NCBI GenBank assembly: GCA_964401615.1
Contig: CAYNZF010000020.1
Location: 1-28,676 of the forward strand
Source: JAXGQD01 sp964401615
GTDB taxonomy: Bacteria > Bacillota > Clostridia > Saccharofermentanales > Fastidiosipilaceae
DNA: 28,676 nt
Direction: 5' to 3'
Shown: positions 14,179-22,953 of the stretch, in pieces
How positions within the stretch are numbered: the stretch's first letter is position 1
Layout of the letters: each line of letters begins with the position of its first letter
The notes under the pieces: generated by a model
Told to the model about the DNA's origin: nothing
Databases searched by the model: none
The model's input: the letters and a program-made list of their open reading frames with translations, nothing else
Made by a program: the position numbers and the translations under genes

Positions 14179-14550
14179 TTGGCTAAAAAGATTCCACAAC
14201 GCATGTGCGTTGCATGCAGACTCATGCTTCCGAAATCGGAGCTCATGCGACTTGTTCAGACTGAGCACGGTTTGGTTCCGGATGCCGGAGGAAAAATGCA
14301 AGGCCGCGGGCTTTATCTCTGCGGGCAGGAATCTTGTCAAAACCAATTTTTCAATTTACGGACATTGAGTAAACTAATGCAGCGTAAAGTGGATAAAGAT
14401 GAGGCCGATGCACTCTTGTCAAAGCTACAGGAAGCGCGAGCCCTGAAGGCAAGCGCGGTAAAAACAAAAGTTGCGCGAAAAAGCACGGAAGAGCAACGCC
14501 CGGTTCGCATTGTGAAAATCAAAGCTTCGGATAAAAAGGAGCTGGAATAA
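14179..14550 (+). CDS. ylxR: YlxR family RNA-binding protein (RnpM-like)
   Basis: Small RNA-binding protein always found between nusA and infB in Bacillota; the Bacillus member has been reported to bind RNase P RNA (RnpM). The 123-residue protein has RMCVACRLMLPKSELMRLV, then GKMQGRGLYLC, the family's GRGAYxC-type motif. After about residue 90 there is a basic Lys/Ala/Arg tail. The start is TTG at 14179, 2 bases after the nusA stop, with GAGGAAG inside the nusA end as ribosome site. Family and position are clear; the exact role here is inferred. Confidence 0.9.
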   Translation: MAKKIPQRMCVACRLMLPKSELMRLVQTEHGLVPDAGGKMQGRGLYLCGQESCQNQFFNLRTLSKLMQRKVDKDEADALLSKLQEARALKASAVKTKVARKSTEEQRPVRIVKIKASDKKELE

Positions 14551-14553
14551 ACA

Positions 14554-14886
14554 ATGAAAATTGAAGCAGACCCTCTTGGCAAAGTGCTGCGCTTGATAGG
14601 ATTGGCCAGACGCGCCAATAATGTTCAGTTCGGGGCTGAGGCCTGTGAAAAGGCTGCGCGGAAAGGCCGGACGAAATTATTGTTCATCGCCGCGGACGCG
14701 GGGCAATCAACCCGGCAGCGCTTCACAAATTTAGCTGATGAATTTAATCTGGCAATTTGTGACCGCTTGACTGCAGAGGTTTTGGCTAAGGCACTGGGTA
14801 GAGGCAATGTGGCAGTGGTATCCGTTAATAACGAGCATTTTGCCGCGGAAATGCAGCGTTTATTGATAACGGAAACAGAAACATGA
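14554..14886 (+). CDS. ylxQ: YlxQ, L7Ae-type ribosomal-like RNA-binding protein
   Basis: Member of the L7Ae/L30e/S12e/Gadd45 superfamily that recognises kink-turn RNA. The 110-residue protein has VLRLIGLARRANNVQFGAEA, then KLLFIAADAGQSTRQRF and AKALGRGNVAVVSVNNEHFA, the usual pattern for YlxQ. It follows ylxR by 3 bases, and AAAAGGAG lies at the ylxR end. This is the conserved nusA-ylxR-ylxQ-infB order. Its RNA target is not known from the sequence. Confidence 0.9.
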   Translation: MKIEADPLGKVLRLIGLARRANNVQFGAEACEKAARKGRTKLLFIAADAGQSTRQRFTNLADEFNLAICDRLTAEVLAKALGRGNVAVVSVNNEHFAAEMQRLLITETET

Positions 14887-14937
14887 CGAAAAAATCAAAA
14901 AGTGACCGTCAATGTAATTATTAATTATTAATTTGTG

Positions 14938-14943
14938 TATAAT
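14938..14943 (+). promoter_or_regulatory. Consensus -10 (TATAAT) upstream of infB
   Basis: TATAAT at 14938-14943 lies in the 112-base ylxQ-infB gap, 55 bases before the infB ATG. An AT-rich run with ATTATTA repeats (14916-14933) precedes it in place of a clear -35. It may be an internal promoter giving extra infB expression. Confidence 0.4.
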
Positions 14944-14998
14944 GTCAGAATGCTAAAAGACAAGGCATACAGCGATTTTAGAGGAGTCAACGCAACAA

Positions 14999-17900
14999 AT
15001 GGTAAAAAAGGAAGACGCAATCAAGAACACCAATGAGGCAATCGAGGAAGCGGTCAAAACGGATGACAACAGTGCAACGGTAACGATGCAGGGTGTTTCC
15101 GGTAAAACGATCACATCCAAAGTAAAGGTGTTTAAAGCTAACAAGCGTGAAAAACCCGTTGTTGAAGAAGAAACAACCACGTTAGTGCAGGCCGTTGAAA
15201 CAACGACGGCAGCTGCCGCTGTGCCTGCTGCTCCTCAAGTAGAGGCTGAGCCAAAACCTGCTGAAGCAGCAAGCAAGCAGATCGAAGCCGAGCCCAAAAA
15301 AGAGCCGGTATTTGAACCTGCACTTGAAAAAGCAGCTACACCCGCAGCGGTGGAAGCCGCAGCCGAAGCAGCAGTGTCCGTTCCGCTTGCCGCTGTGAGT
15401 AAAGAAGAGTTTACACCGCGAAAAATCAGCAGCAGAAAAGACGTTGCGGCCGAGAATGAAGCCAGACTTCATAGTCTGGAAAAAGCCAAAGCTGCTGCAC
15501 CGAGCAATACTTTTGCCCATCCGGCTCCGGCTCCGGTAAGCGATACTAAGCTTAACGACGAAAAAACGCGACCTGCGGGTCCGAGAAAAATCTCATCTGC
15601 CAAACAAACGGCAGAAAGACCCCTCACTCAACGCCCGCCCACGCCACCTCAACAAGCAAAACCGCAAGTGTCCGAAGCCAGACCACATCCTGCAGCTCCC
15701 AAAGCAGCAGTACCTGCTGCAAGCATAAGCCCGGTTCCCGCAGCCGCGCCTGCTGCACCTAAACCCGCAACTCCTGCAGGCCCGCGCAAGCTTGGCAATA
15801 TTTTTGATCAGATGAAGCTTAACGCTGCCGCCGGAGGGAATTCCGGTGCAGCTCCGACAAAAATTGAAAAAAGCGGCCTGGCCGCGACTGCCGCAGCTTT
15901 TGCGAGACGGCAGGAAGATCAGAAAAATCGCGCCCTGGAAGGCGCTGACAGAAGTTCTTCATTTCAACGCGGACCGGGTTACAGCAACGGTGCCTATAAT
16001 GCAGGCGGCGGCTACAACAGCGGTGGCGGTCAGGGAGGAACTTACAGTCCGAGACCCAGACCCGAAGGTGGCGGCCAAGGCGGCTATAACCGCGGCGGAG
16101 CAAGCGGCGGCGGTCAGGGCGGCTATAACCGCGGCGGAGCACCCGGCGGCGGTCCGGGCACTTACAATCGCGGAGGCGCACAGGGTGGTGGTCCAGGTGG
16201 CTACAATCGCGGTGGCGCACCCGGTGGTGGCGGTTTTAGGGGCAGACCTGCTCCGGGAGCAAGCACCGGTTTTGATAAAGACAAAGATGATGACAATAAA
16301 TCACAGGTACATGCCCGCAAGGCTCCGGTAAAGAAAAAGACTCCCGAGGGATTGGATATTTTTGCCGCCAAACCTGCCAAAGCAGCCGCCAGTTTCTCTG
16401 CGCGTGACGCAATTGATAAAAATAAAACTCGCGACGGAAAAACACCTCGTGGTCCTGTGACTCAGCGACGCAAGCCTTTTTCAGCTCAAGACATGGATGG
16501 CGAATTCGGTGGCCGCAGAGGCGGACGACGTCCCAAACGTGATTCGCGAAAATTCCAGCCTATCGCTGTGCTTTCGCAGGTCAGTCTGCCTGAGATTTTG
16601 ACGGTGAAAGAGTTTGCCGAAGCCATTAAGAAAACTTCAGCCGACGTCATCAAAGCCTTGATGAAACTCGGTGAAATGGCGACTTTAAACCAAAACATCG
16701 ATTTTGATACAGCCAGCATCATTGCAAACGAATTTGGAATCAAGACAGAGAAAATCATAGAAGTGACCGAAGAAGACATTCTCTTCGATGACACCGAAGA
16801 CAACGAGGCCGATCTGTCCGAAAGACCGCCGGTCGTTGCTGTCATGGGTCACGTCGATCACGGAAAAACATCTCTGCTCGACTATATCCGCCACGCGCAT
16901 GTCGCCAGCGGAGAAGCAGGTGGAATCACTCAACATATCGGTGCCTACATGGTGCGTGTCAACAACAGAAAAATTACTTTCCTGGACACGCCGGGACATG
17001 AAGCGTTCACATCGATGCGTGCACGTGGCGCCATGGCTACAGATATCGCAATCCTGGTCGTCGCAGCAGACGATGGTGTAATGCCGCAAACAATTGAAGC
17101 GATTCATCATGCCAAAGCAGCTAACACAACGATCGTGGTCGCGATCAATAAAATCGACAAACCCGGTGCGAACATCGACCGTGTCAAGCAGGAGCTTGCC
17201 ACTCATGATGTCATTTCCGAAGACTGGGGCGGTACAACGGTCATGGTACCTGTCTCGGCTAAAACCGGTGTAGGTATTGACGATTTACTGGAAATGCTGC
17301 TTTTGACGGCAGATATTCTGGACCTGAAAGCAAACCCGGAAGCGCAAGCCAAAGGAATTGTCATTGAAGCCAAATTAGACAAGAATCGCGGTGTCCTCGC
17401 GACTGTGCTCGTACAAAGAGGTACTCTCCACCAGGGAGACACTCTGGTAACCGGTTCAATTGTGGGCAACGTTCGCGCGATGGTGGACGCAAGCGGAAAC
17501 ACAGTGAAGAAAGCCGGACCTTCCGTTCCGGTCGAAATCCTGGGTCTGCCTGATGTACCGGAAGCTGGTGAGCTCTTCTATGTTGTCGAAGACGAGAAAA
17601 TCGCACGTCAACTGGCTGAGAAAAGACGGATTGCCCAACGTGAATCAGCCATCCACGGCAGCTCACGCATGAGCCTTGACAATCTGTTTATCAAGATGGC
17701 TGCGGGTGAAGTCAAAGACTTGAACCTCATCGTGAAAGCGGATGTAGTCGGTTCTGTGGAGGCTTTGCGCCAATCACTTGAGAAACTGACCAATGAAGAT
17801 GTCAGAGTTCAAGTCATCCATCAAGCAGTCGGAGCAATCACTGAGACAGATATTCGCCTTGCTGAAGTCAGTAATGCGATCGTGATCGGCTTCAACGTCA

Positions 17901-18322
17901 GACCTGTCAACAACGCGTCTGAAATTGCTAAAGAAGCGGGAGTGGATGTGCGCCTCTATCGGGTGATCTATAATGCGATAGAAGACATTCAAGCGGCGAT
18001 GAAGGGCATGCTGGCTCCTGAATTCAAAGAGCAAGTAACAGGACACATCGAACTGCGCGAAATTTTCAAAGTTTCCAACATTGGAACGATCGGCGGTGCT
18101 TATGTGACCGACGGTAAAGTGCATCGTAACAGTCAGGTGCGTTTGGTACGCAACGGTGTGGTCGTGCACGAAGGAAAACTCGCTTCACTGCGACGCTTTA
18201 AAGACGATGTCAAAGAAGTATCGACCGGTTATGAATGCGGTATTTCACTTGAAAACTACAACGACATCAAGGTGGGTGACGTAATCGAAGCCTTCGAAAT
18301 GAAAGAGGTTGACCGTCAATGA
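14999..18322 (+). CDS. infB: Translation initiation factor IF-2
   Basis: GTPase that delivers fMet-tRNA to the 30S subunit and promotes subunit joining. It is 1107 residues, long for the family. Residues 1-520 are low-complexity, rich in Ala/Pro/Glu/Lys, and include a Gly/Arg/Tyr/Asn segment with four tandem 13-residue units (357-408). An IF2_N-like domain (about 523-580, with LPEILTVKEFAEAIKKTSA) precedes the GTPase core. G1 is GHVDHGKT (617-624), followed by the DTPGHEAF G3 motif and NKID G4 motif. Domains II, III and the tRNA-binding C-terminal barrel follow. GAGGAG lies upstream of the ATG. Its TGA overlaps rbfA's ATG. Confidence 0.97.
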   Translation: MVKKEDAIKNTNEAIEEAVKTDDNSATVTMQGVSGKTITSKVKVFKANKREKPVVEEETTTLVQAVETTTAAAAVPAAPQVEAEPKPAEAASKQIEAEPKKEPVFEPALEKAATPAAVEAAAEAAVSVPLAAVSKEEFTPRKISSRKDVAAENEARLHSLEKAKAAAPSNTFAHPAPAPVSDTKLNDEKTRPAGPRKISSAKQTAERPLTQRPPTPPQQAKPQVSEARPHPAAPKAAVPAASISPVPAAAPAAPKPATPAGPRKLGNIFDQMKLNAAAGGNSGAAPTKIEKSGLAATAAAFARRQEDQKNRALEGADRSSSFQRGPGYSNGAYNAGGGYNSGGGQGGTYSPRPRPEGGGQGGYNRGGASGGGQGGYNRGGAPGGGPGTYNRGGAQGGGPGGYNRGGAPGGGGFRGRPAPGASTGFDKDKDDDNKSQVHARKAPVKKKTPEGLDIFAAKPAKAAASFSARDAIDKNKTRDGKTPRGPVTQRRKPFSAQDMDGEFGGRRGGRRPKRDSRKFQPIAVLSQVSLPEILTVKEFAEAIKKTSADVIKALMKLGEMATLNQNIDFDTASIIANEFGIKTEKIIEVTEEDILFDDTEDNEADLSERPPVVAVMGHVDHGKTSLLDYIRHAHVASGEAGGITQHIGAYMVRVNNRKITFLDTPGHEAFTSMRARGAMATDIAILVVAADDGVMPQTIEAIHHAKAANTTIVVAINKIDKPGANIDRVKQELATHDVISEDWGGTTVMVPVSAKTGVGIDDLLEMLLLTADILDLKANPEAQAKGIVIEAKLDKNRGVLATVLVQRGTLHQGDTLVTGSIVGNVRAMVDASGNTVKKAGPSVPVEILGLPDVPEAGELFYVVEDEKIARQLAEKRRIAQRESAIHGSSRMSLDNLFIKMAAGEVKDLNLIVKADVVGSVEALRQSLEKLTNEDVRVQVIHQAVGAITETDIRLAEVSNAIVIGFNVRPVNNASEIAKEAGVDVRLYRVIYNAIEDIQAAMKGMLAPEFKEQVTGHIELREIFKVSNIGTIGGAYVTDGKVHRNSQVRLVRNGVVVHEGKLASLRRFKDDVKEVSTGYECGISLENYNDIKVGDVIEAFEMKEVDRQ
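16067..16222 (+). repeat. Four tandem 39-bp repeats in infB (RGG-type)
   Basis: Four consecutive in-frame 39-base units begin at 16067, 16106, 16145 and 16184. Each encodes a variant of the 13-residue unit GGGQGGYNRGGAS. Units 1 and 2 are nearly identical in DNA; 3 and 4 diverge at third positions and at a few residues (TYNRGG, GYNRGG). A partial fifth unit follows (GGGGF). The repeats make an RGG-like, tyrosine-spaced low-complexity segment. Confidence 0.9.
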
Positions 18323-18663
18323 AAGCCGTACGCCAAGCCAAGGTAGGCGATGAAATGCGCCGCATTTTGGCTGACTTAATACGAAATCTGAAAGATCCAC
18401 GGATCCCGCTGATGACTTCGGTCACCGAAGTCGTCGTGAGCGGCGATCTTGGGCATGCCAAATGCTACGTTTCTGTCATGGGAACGGCAGAGGAACAAAA
18501 GGCCTGTTTAACTGCACTCAAGAAAGCGACCGGTTTTCTGCGCACTGAACTTGGAAAAAATATCCGCTTGCGCATTTTGCCTGAATTGCAATTTATCCTT
18601 GATGACAGTATCGAACGAGGTAATAAGCTCGACCAGCTCATCAATCAGGCCCTGGGGAGATAA
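18319..18663 (+). CDS. rbfA: Ribosome-binding factor A
   Basis: Cold-shock-linked 30S assembly factor that binds near helix 1 of 16S rRNA. The 114-residue protein is family-sized and shows MRRILADLIRNLKDPRIP and, in the KH-type fold, VTEVVVSGDLGHAKCYVSVMG, then LGKNIRLRILPELQFILDDSIERG. The ATG overlaps the infB stop as ATGA, implying translational coupling. nrnA starts 9 bases downstream. Confidence 0.95.
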   Translation: MKAVRQAKVGDEMRRILADLIRNLKDPRIPLMTSVTEVVVSGDLGHAKCYVSVMGTAEEQKACLTALKKATGFLRTELGKNIRLRILPELQFILDDSIERGNKLDQLINQALGR

Positions 18664-18672
18664 ACGACCAAA

Positions 18673-19713
18673 ATGTCAGTCAAGCAAAGCTATGAGCATT
18701 TTTTCGAGCACCTGTGCGCGGCAATTCTTGAACTGCCCGCCCGTGGCAAAAGTCTTTTTCTTTATCCCCACGTCAGTGCCGACGGTGATGCTCTGGGCTC
18801 CACGCTTGCTTTTGCCCTGCTGATGGAAGGCTTCGGTGTGGATTGCTTGATCTTGACCGAAGAACCGCTGGAACCCAAACTGAATTTTCTGCCTGCGGCT
18901 GAGCGGCTGCTGGTCAGTACACGCAAGCATCAGGACTTGATTGCTGAATACGGTGATCGCCAAGGCGTGGGAATGATCATTGACAGTCCGGGCGGTACCA
19001 GGATCGGACGGCGCTTGAAATTATTCAACATCGCTCCTCAACAATTTACTATGGATCATCACATTCCCGTCGCTGATTTGGGAGACCAGGCCCTGGTGGA
19101 TACCAAAGCTGCGGCCAGCTGCGAAATGGTCACGGAGCTGGTGCTGTTTCTCGAAAAAAAATATGGCGAGGTACTTTTGACTGAAAGCATGGCCATCAAC
19201 TTGTTTTGCGGCATGATGACGGACACCGGCAGATTCACTTATTCCAACACGACGGCTAACACGCTGCGCATGGCCGCAGAACTTTTACGCTTCAAAATCG
19301 ATATTCGTGCTTTGTCCCTGATTCTTTTCGACCGCATGAGCAAGGCAAAACTAGCTCTGATCGGCTATGTTGACACACACGCACAGTATTTTTATCAGGA
19401 CAAGATGGTCTTGTCGCTTTTGCCTTATGAAGTATACAAAGACCGCGGCGGTGAAGAGGGTGATGTGGAAGGTCTGGCATCATTCATGCGCGATGTGATC
19501 GGTGTGGAACTTTCGATTTTGCTGCGCGAAACCGAGGGCGGTTCCTACAGAGCGTCCGTGCGTTCCGGTGATGGTTTTGATGCGCAAGCCCTGGCCATTC
19601 AATTCAACGGCGGCGGGCATCTTCGGGCGGCGGGCTTCTCCTTACCCAAAATGACGGCTGAAGAAGCCATCAAAGCGAGCGTCGAGGCGGCCGGGATCCA
19701 GTTCGAAGAATGA
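18673..19713 (+). CDS. nrnA: DHH/DHHA1 phosphoesterase, NrnA-like
   Basis: Probable nanoRNase / 3'-phosphoadenosine 5'-phosphate phosphatase or cyclic-dinucleotide-product hydrolase of the DHH family. The 346-residue protein has motif I HVSADGDALGS (a Ser where Pro is usual before DGDA), motif II IIDSPGGTRIG, motif III MDHHIPV and motif IV GMMTDTGRFTYSNT. The DHHA1 domain has the substrate motif GGGHLRAAGF near the end. It sits between rbfA and truB, the conserved location of nrnA/ytqI-like genes in Bacillota. Its stop overlaps the truB start. The family is certain; preferred substrate is not. Confidence 0.88.
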   Translation: MSVKQSYEHFFEHLCAAILELPARGKSLFLYPHVSADGDALGSTLAFALLMEGFGVDCLILTEEPLEPKLNFLPAAERLLVSTRKHQDLIAEYGDRQGVGMIIDSPGGTRIGRRLKLFNIAPQQFTMDHHIPVADLGDQALVDTKAAASCEMVTELVLFLEKKYGEVLLTESMAINLFCGMMTDTGRFTYSNTTANTLRMAAELLRFKIDIRALSLILFDRMSKAKLALIGYVDTHAQYFYQDKMVLSLLPYEVYKDRGGEEGDVEGLASFMRDVIGVELSILLRETEGGSYRASVRSGDGFDAQALAIQFNGGGHLRAAGFSLPKMTAEEAIKASVEAAGIQFEE

Positions 19714-20678
19714 AATCCGGATTACTTTTGATCGACAAACCAGCGGGGATGACCTGTACCCGGGTGGGCAGCAGGGTCAAGCGCGCGCTGGATGTAAAAA
19801 AAGTCGGGCATGTGGGCACGCTGGATCCTTTTGCCACAGGACTCTTGCCACTTGCCATAGGCAGGGCCACTGCGGTTGTGCGTTACATGGATGATTACGA
19901 CAAACGCTACCAGGTGCGCTGCCGGCTTGGCCGCTCGACGGACAGCCTTGACATCAGTGGGAAAACCACGGCCTGTTCAGAACTTACACCAACACAAGCG
20001 GAGCGGATCTTGAAAAATGACGCAAATCTGGTTCGCGAACAATTGAGCAGCATGCTAGGTGAGATAAGTCAAATTCCGCCTTTACACTCGGCTTTGAAAA
20101 TTGCCGGAAGAAGGCTTTATGATTATGCGCACAGTGGTGAACCCGCTCCGGAAATTCCGGCCAGAAAAGTGACAATCTACGAGGCTGAGCTTTTAGCTTG
20201 TTTTTATGATGCAGCGGGTGATCCTGATGCACCGATTGTCTTGGATATCGATATTTTCTGCAGTAAAGGCAGCTATATTCGTACGTTTTGTGCTGACCTG
20301 GGGCAAAAGCTGGGCCTGCCGGCATACGCCGAACAGCTGCGCCGCACAGCGGTCGGACCGTTCACAATTGAAAATGCCCGGCTTTTGGACGATCTTTCTG
20401 AAGAAATTGAATTATTACCAATAGATTTAGCCTTGCGGCAATTTCCTATGGTAGAATTTTTACTACCGGACGTTGACCGTCTACTCTGTGGTTTGCAGGT
20501 GGCGGGTGCCCCGTATTTGCCTCAAATCAACGTACCGATTCAAAGCGGAATGCGCTGCGTCATCACTTCCACCTGCGGGCCGGCCGGCATGTGCCAACTT
20601 CGCTGTGATGAAAACGGAGCTTATTTTTTTATTGTTGAAAGGATGTTTAGCGATCGTGCAAGCTATTTTACCCGATGA
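19710..20678 (+). CDS. truB: tRNA pseudouridine-55 synthase TruB
   Basis: Makes pseudouridine 55 in the T-loop of tRNAs. The 322-residue protein begins MKSGLLLIDKPAGMTC and contains GHVGTLDPFATGLLPL, with the catalytic Asp in GTLDP (about residue 39). RYQVRCRLGRSTDSLD and KGSYIRTFCADLG support the assignment. The C-terminal 90 residues are a PUA-like region. It starts at an ATGA overlap with nrnA. Its last codons overlap the ribF start candidate at 20656. Confidence 0.95.
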   Translation: MKSGLLLIDKPAGMTCTRVGSRVKRALDVKKVGHVGTLDPFATGLLPLAIGRATAVVRYMDDYDKRYQVRCRLGRSTDSLDISGKTTACSELTPTQAERILKNDANLVREQLSSMLGEISQIPPLHSALKIAGRRLYDYAHSGEPAPEIPARKVTIYEAELLACFYDAAGDPDAPIVLDIDIFCSKGSYIRTFCADLGQKLGLPAYAEQLRRTAVGPFTIENARLLDDLSEEIELLPIDLALRQFPMVEFLLPDVDRLLCGLQVAGAPYLPQINVPIQSGMRCVITSTCGPAGMCQLRCDENGAYFFIVERMFSDRASYFTR

Positions 20679-22953
20679 GCTGAAAATGATAAACGGACTG
20701 ATGCCTGATAATATGGACCACCTGAAAGTCTGGGGACAGGGAGAATTTGAGCCGGAGGCCGAGTACGGCCTCGCGCTGGGTTTTTTTGACGGTGTTCACA
20801 AAGGGCATCGTGCCTTGATTGACCGATTGCTTTGGTCCTGCAAGCAAGAGCAGCTCCATGCCGCGGTCTACACTTTTGATTATTTACCCAAGACCAAAAC
20901 ATCTCCCGTCAACGCGAGTGTTCTACGCATCCAGCCACCCGAAGATCGGGCGGCTTATTTACTGTCCCGTGGCGTAAAGCTTGTATTTGAACAGGCGTTT
21001 ACCGAAGCGGTCATGGCGCTGAGCCCGGATGCCTTTGTGGATTTGTTGTGCAAACGGTTTAAAATCCGCTATATCGTTGTCGGTGATGACTTTCGTTTCG
21101 GTTACAAACGACGTGGCACAGTCAGGGACTTGGAGCGTTTGGGCGCGGCCAGGGGCATCAGAGTTGAGATCGTTCCGCAGGTAACCGGCTACGGTGAGGC
21201 AATTTCGAGCTCACGCATCCGTGAACTCCTGAGCAGCGGTCAGCTTGGTGAGGCCAATCGTTTATTGGGGCATCCTTTCATGATTCGAGGTAACGTGGTG
21301 CGTGGACGCGGCCTGGCCAGAACCTGGGGCATGCCAACCTGCAACATGCACCTCAATCCGGAGCAGCTCGTGCTGCCTTACGGTGTCTATGCCAGCAGGA
21401 CACGCATTGGCAATCGCTATTACAATTCAATCAGCAACATCGGGCTCAGACCGACACTCAATACTCTTGAAAAAGAACCACTTCTGGAAACCTACCTTTT
21501 TGATATGGATCAGGACCTTTATGGTCAAACCCTGGAGGTTTTCATCCTCGAATTCCAAAGAGCCGAAAGTTATTTTGCCAATTTGGAAGATATGGTTGTC
21601 GTAATGCGCGGGGACATCGAGCGCACGAAAAACTACCATGCAAGTGCCGAACGTCTGACCCCTATCGGTGAAGCGGCCGCCATTCCTTACCATCATCTAC
21701 CGTCCACGCGCTACACACAGGCCTATTTGCATTTTTGCCTGAGCTTGCCGCAGCACCCACGAAAAAACAGCGCCAGAGCATTGGCCATGCGCATCGTTTT
21801 GCAGGCTTCAGCCGCCTATCCGACACGCCAGGCCTTTAGTTTGGCCCAAGATCGCTTGTATGGAGCGTCTCTCGACGCCTACAACGACAGTGAGGGCAGC
21901 CGCCAGACTTTTGAGTTTACCGCGGAGGGCATCGTGAAGGGTCTACACGGAGAAGCCCCCTTTCAGGAAGTCGTTTCAATGCTCCTGGACGCATTGAAGT
22001 TCCCGCTGCTTGATGAACAAGGCCTTTTTGATGAGCAGCTTTTTAATATGGAACGCAGCAATCTGGCCATTGAACTGAAATCGCGCATCCAAAACAAAGC
22101 GAAGTACGCCTATGACCGAAGCCTGTCACTTTTGCTTGAGAACAAAGATGAAGGAATCAGTCCCAAAGGTGATTTGGCCTTGATTGACAGTTTGACCAGA
22201 GAAGAAGTAAGTGAAGCGTGGTTTGAGCTGCTCCGCGAAGGTAAAGCAGAACTTTACACAGCGGGTAATCTCGACAGCTCATTTCACAACAGGCTTTTAG
22301 AAGAACTTGCGGCTTTCACCGTTCTGGGACGACCTGCCGAATCTACCGGATTTGAGCTGAATTTTCCTAATCAACTTGATTTTGAAAAGGGCAAAACGTT
22401 CACCGAATTCAAAGATGTTGAGCAAACCCGTCTGGTCATCTATTGGGGCGGCTTGCCGCCATACCCGCTCATCAGGGGCGCTGTTCTCAATGTTTTAAAT
22501 AGTCTGCTCGGCGGTGACACCCATTCGCTCTTGTTTGAAGTCGTGAGAGAAGCGCACGGTTTGGCCTACAGCATTCATTCGCAAGCTCTGAAACACTTGT
22601 CCATGATCATGGTGGCGGCCGGAATCACCGCCGGCCAAAGTGAACTGGCGATAAACGACTGCCGCGAACAGTTGGCCAATATTGTGGCTGCTAAATTCAG
22701 TGAACGACATTTCAAGAGCTCATTGGCCATGGTTGAAGCTAAATTGATGGCCCTCAGCGACAGCTTGAATGGACAACTGGTCTATCAGATGAGTGCTTTG
22801 GAAGTCGGGCATTTACAAGACAGTAAAGAAGCCCTGGAGTATTTGCATGGCGTGACCATTAACGATGTTTCTGCGATGGCAGGAGAACTAGAGGAACTTT
22901 TCGTTTATCAGCTTATGCCTGCCAGCAATACTGAAGCAGAGGTGGAGAAATGA
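20656..22953 (+). CDS. Fusion of bifunctional RibF with YmfF-type M16 peptidase-like protein
   Basis: One uninterrupted frame of about 765 residues joins two proteins that are normally separate. Residues 1-325 are RibF (riboflavin kinase/FAD synthetase): GFFDGVHKGH (about 42-51), VGDDFRFGYKRRGT, SSSRIRELL, then the kinase part with GRGLARTWGMPTCN (about 217-230), ISNIGLRPT and LETYLFDMDQDLYG. Residues about 330-765 match YmfF, the inactive M16 partner, from a strand near IPYHHLP through LYGASLDAYND to LLFEVVREAHGLAYS; no HxxEH zinc motif is present. The GTG at 20656 is chosen since GAAAGGA ends 12 bases before; ATG 20686 or 20713 are possible. It overlaps ymfH by 4 bases. Confidence 0.85.
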   Translation: MQAILPDELKMINGLMPDNMDHLKVWGQGEFEPEAEYGLALGFFDGVHKGHRALIDRLLWSCKQEQLHAAVYTFDYLPKTKTSPVNASVLRIQPPEDRAAYLLSRGVKLVFEQAFTEAVMALSPDAFVDLLCKRFKIRYIVVGDDFRFGYKRRGTVRDLERLGAARGIRVEIVPQVTGYGEAISSSRIRELLSSGQLGEANRLLGHPFMIRGNVVRGRGLARTWGMPTCNMHLNPEQLVLPYGVYASRTRIGNRYYNSISNIGLRPTLNTLEKEPLLETYLFDMDQDLYGQTLEVFILEFQRAESYFANLEDMVVVMRGDIERTKNYHASAERLTPIGEAAAIPYHHLPSTRYTQAYLHFCLSLPQHPRKNSARALAMRIVLQASAAYPTRQAFSLAQDRLYGASLDAYNDSEGSRQTFEFTAEGIVKGLHGEAPFQEVVSMLLDALKFPLLDEQGLFDEQLFNMERSNLAIELKSRIQNKAKYAYDRSLSLLLENKDEGISPKGDLALIDSLTREEVSEAWFELLREGKAELYTAGNLDSSFHNRLLEELAAFTVLGRPAESTGFELNFPNQLDFEKGKTFTEFKDVEQTRLVIYWGGLPPYPLIRGAVLNVLNSLLGGDTHSLLFEVVREAHGLAYSIHSQALKHLSMIMVAAGITAGQSELAINDCREQLANIVAAKFSERHFKSSLAMVEAKLMALSDSLNGQLVYQMSALEVGHLQDSKEALEYLHGVTINDVSAMAGELEELFVYQLMPASNTEAEVEK

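Noticed and set aside
16067..16222. CRISPR array
   Set aside because: The repeats are contiguous without spacers, in frame inside infB, and code for protein repeats.
15819..16445. Long frames on both strands over the infB repeat region
   Set aside because: They are a side effect of repeated GC-rich codons; composition (Arg/His/Ala rich) and lack of start signals argue against genes.
20473..20655. Start of the RibF fusion at 20473
   Set aside because: That part lies in the truB coding region in another frame and adds 61 residues unlike RibF; the GTG at 20656 has a ribosome site.
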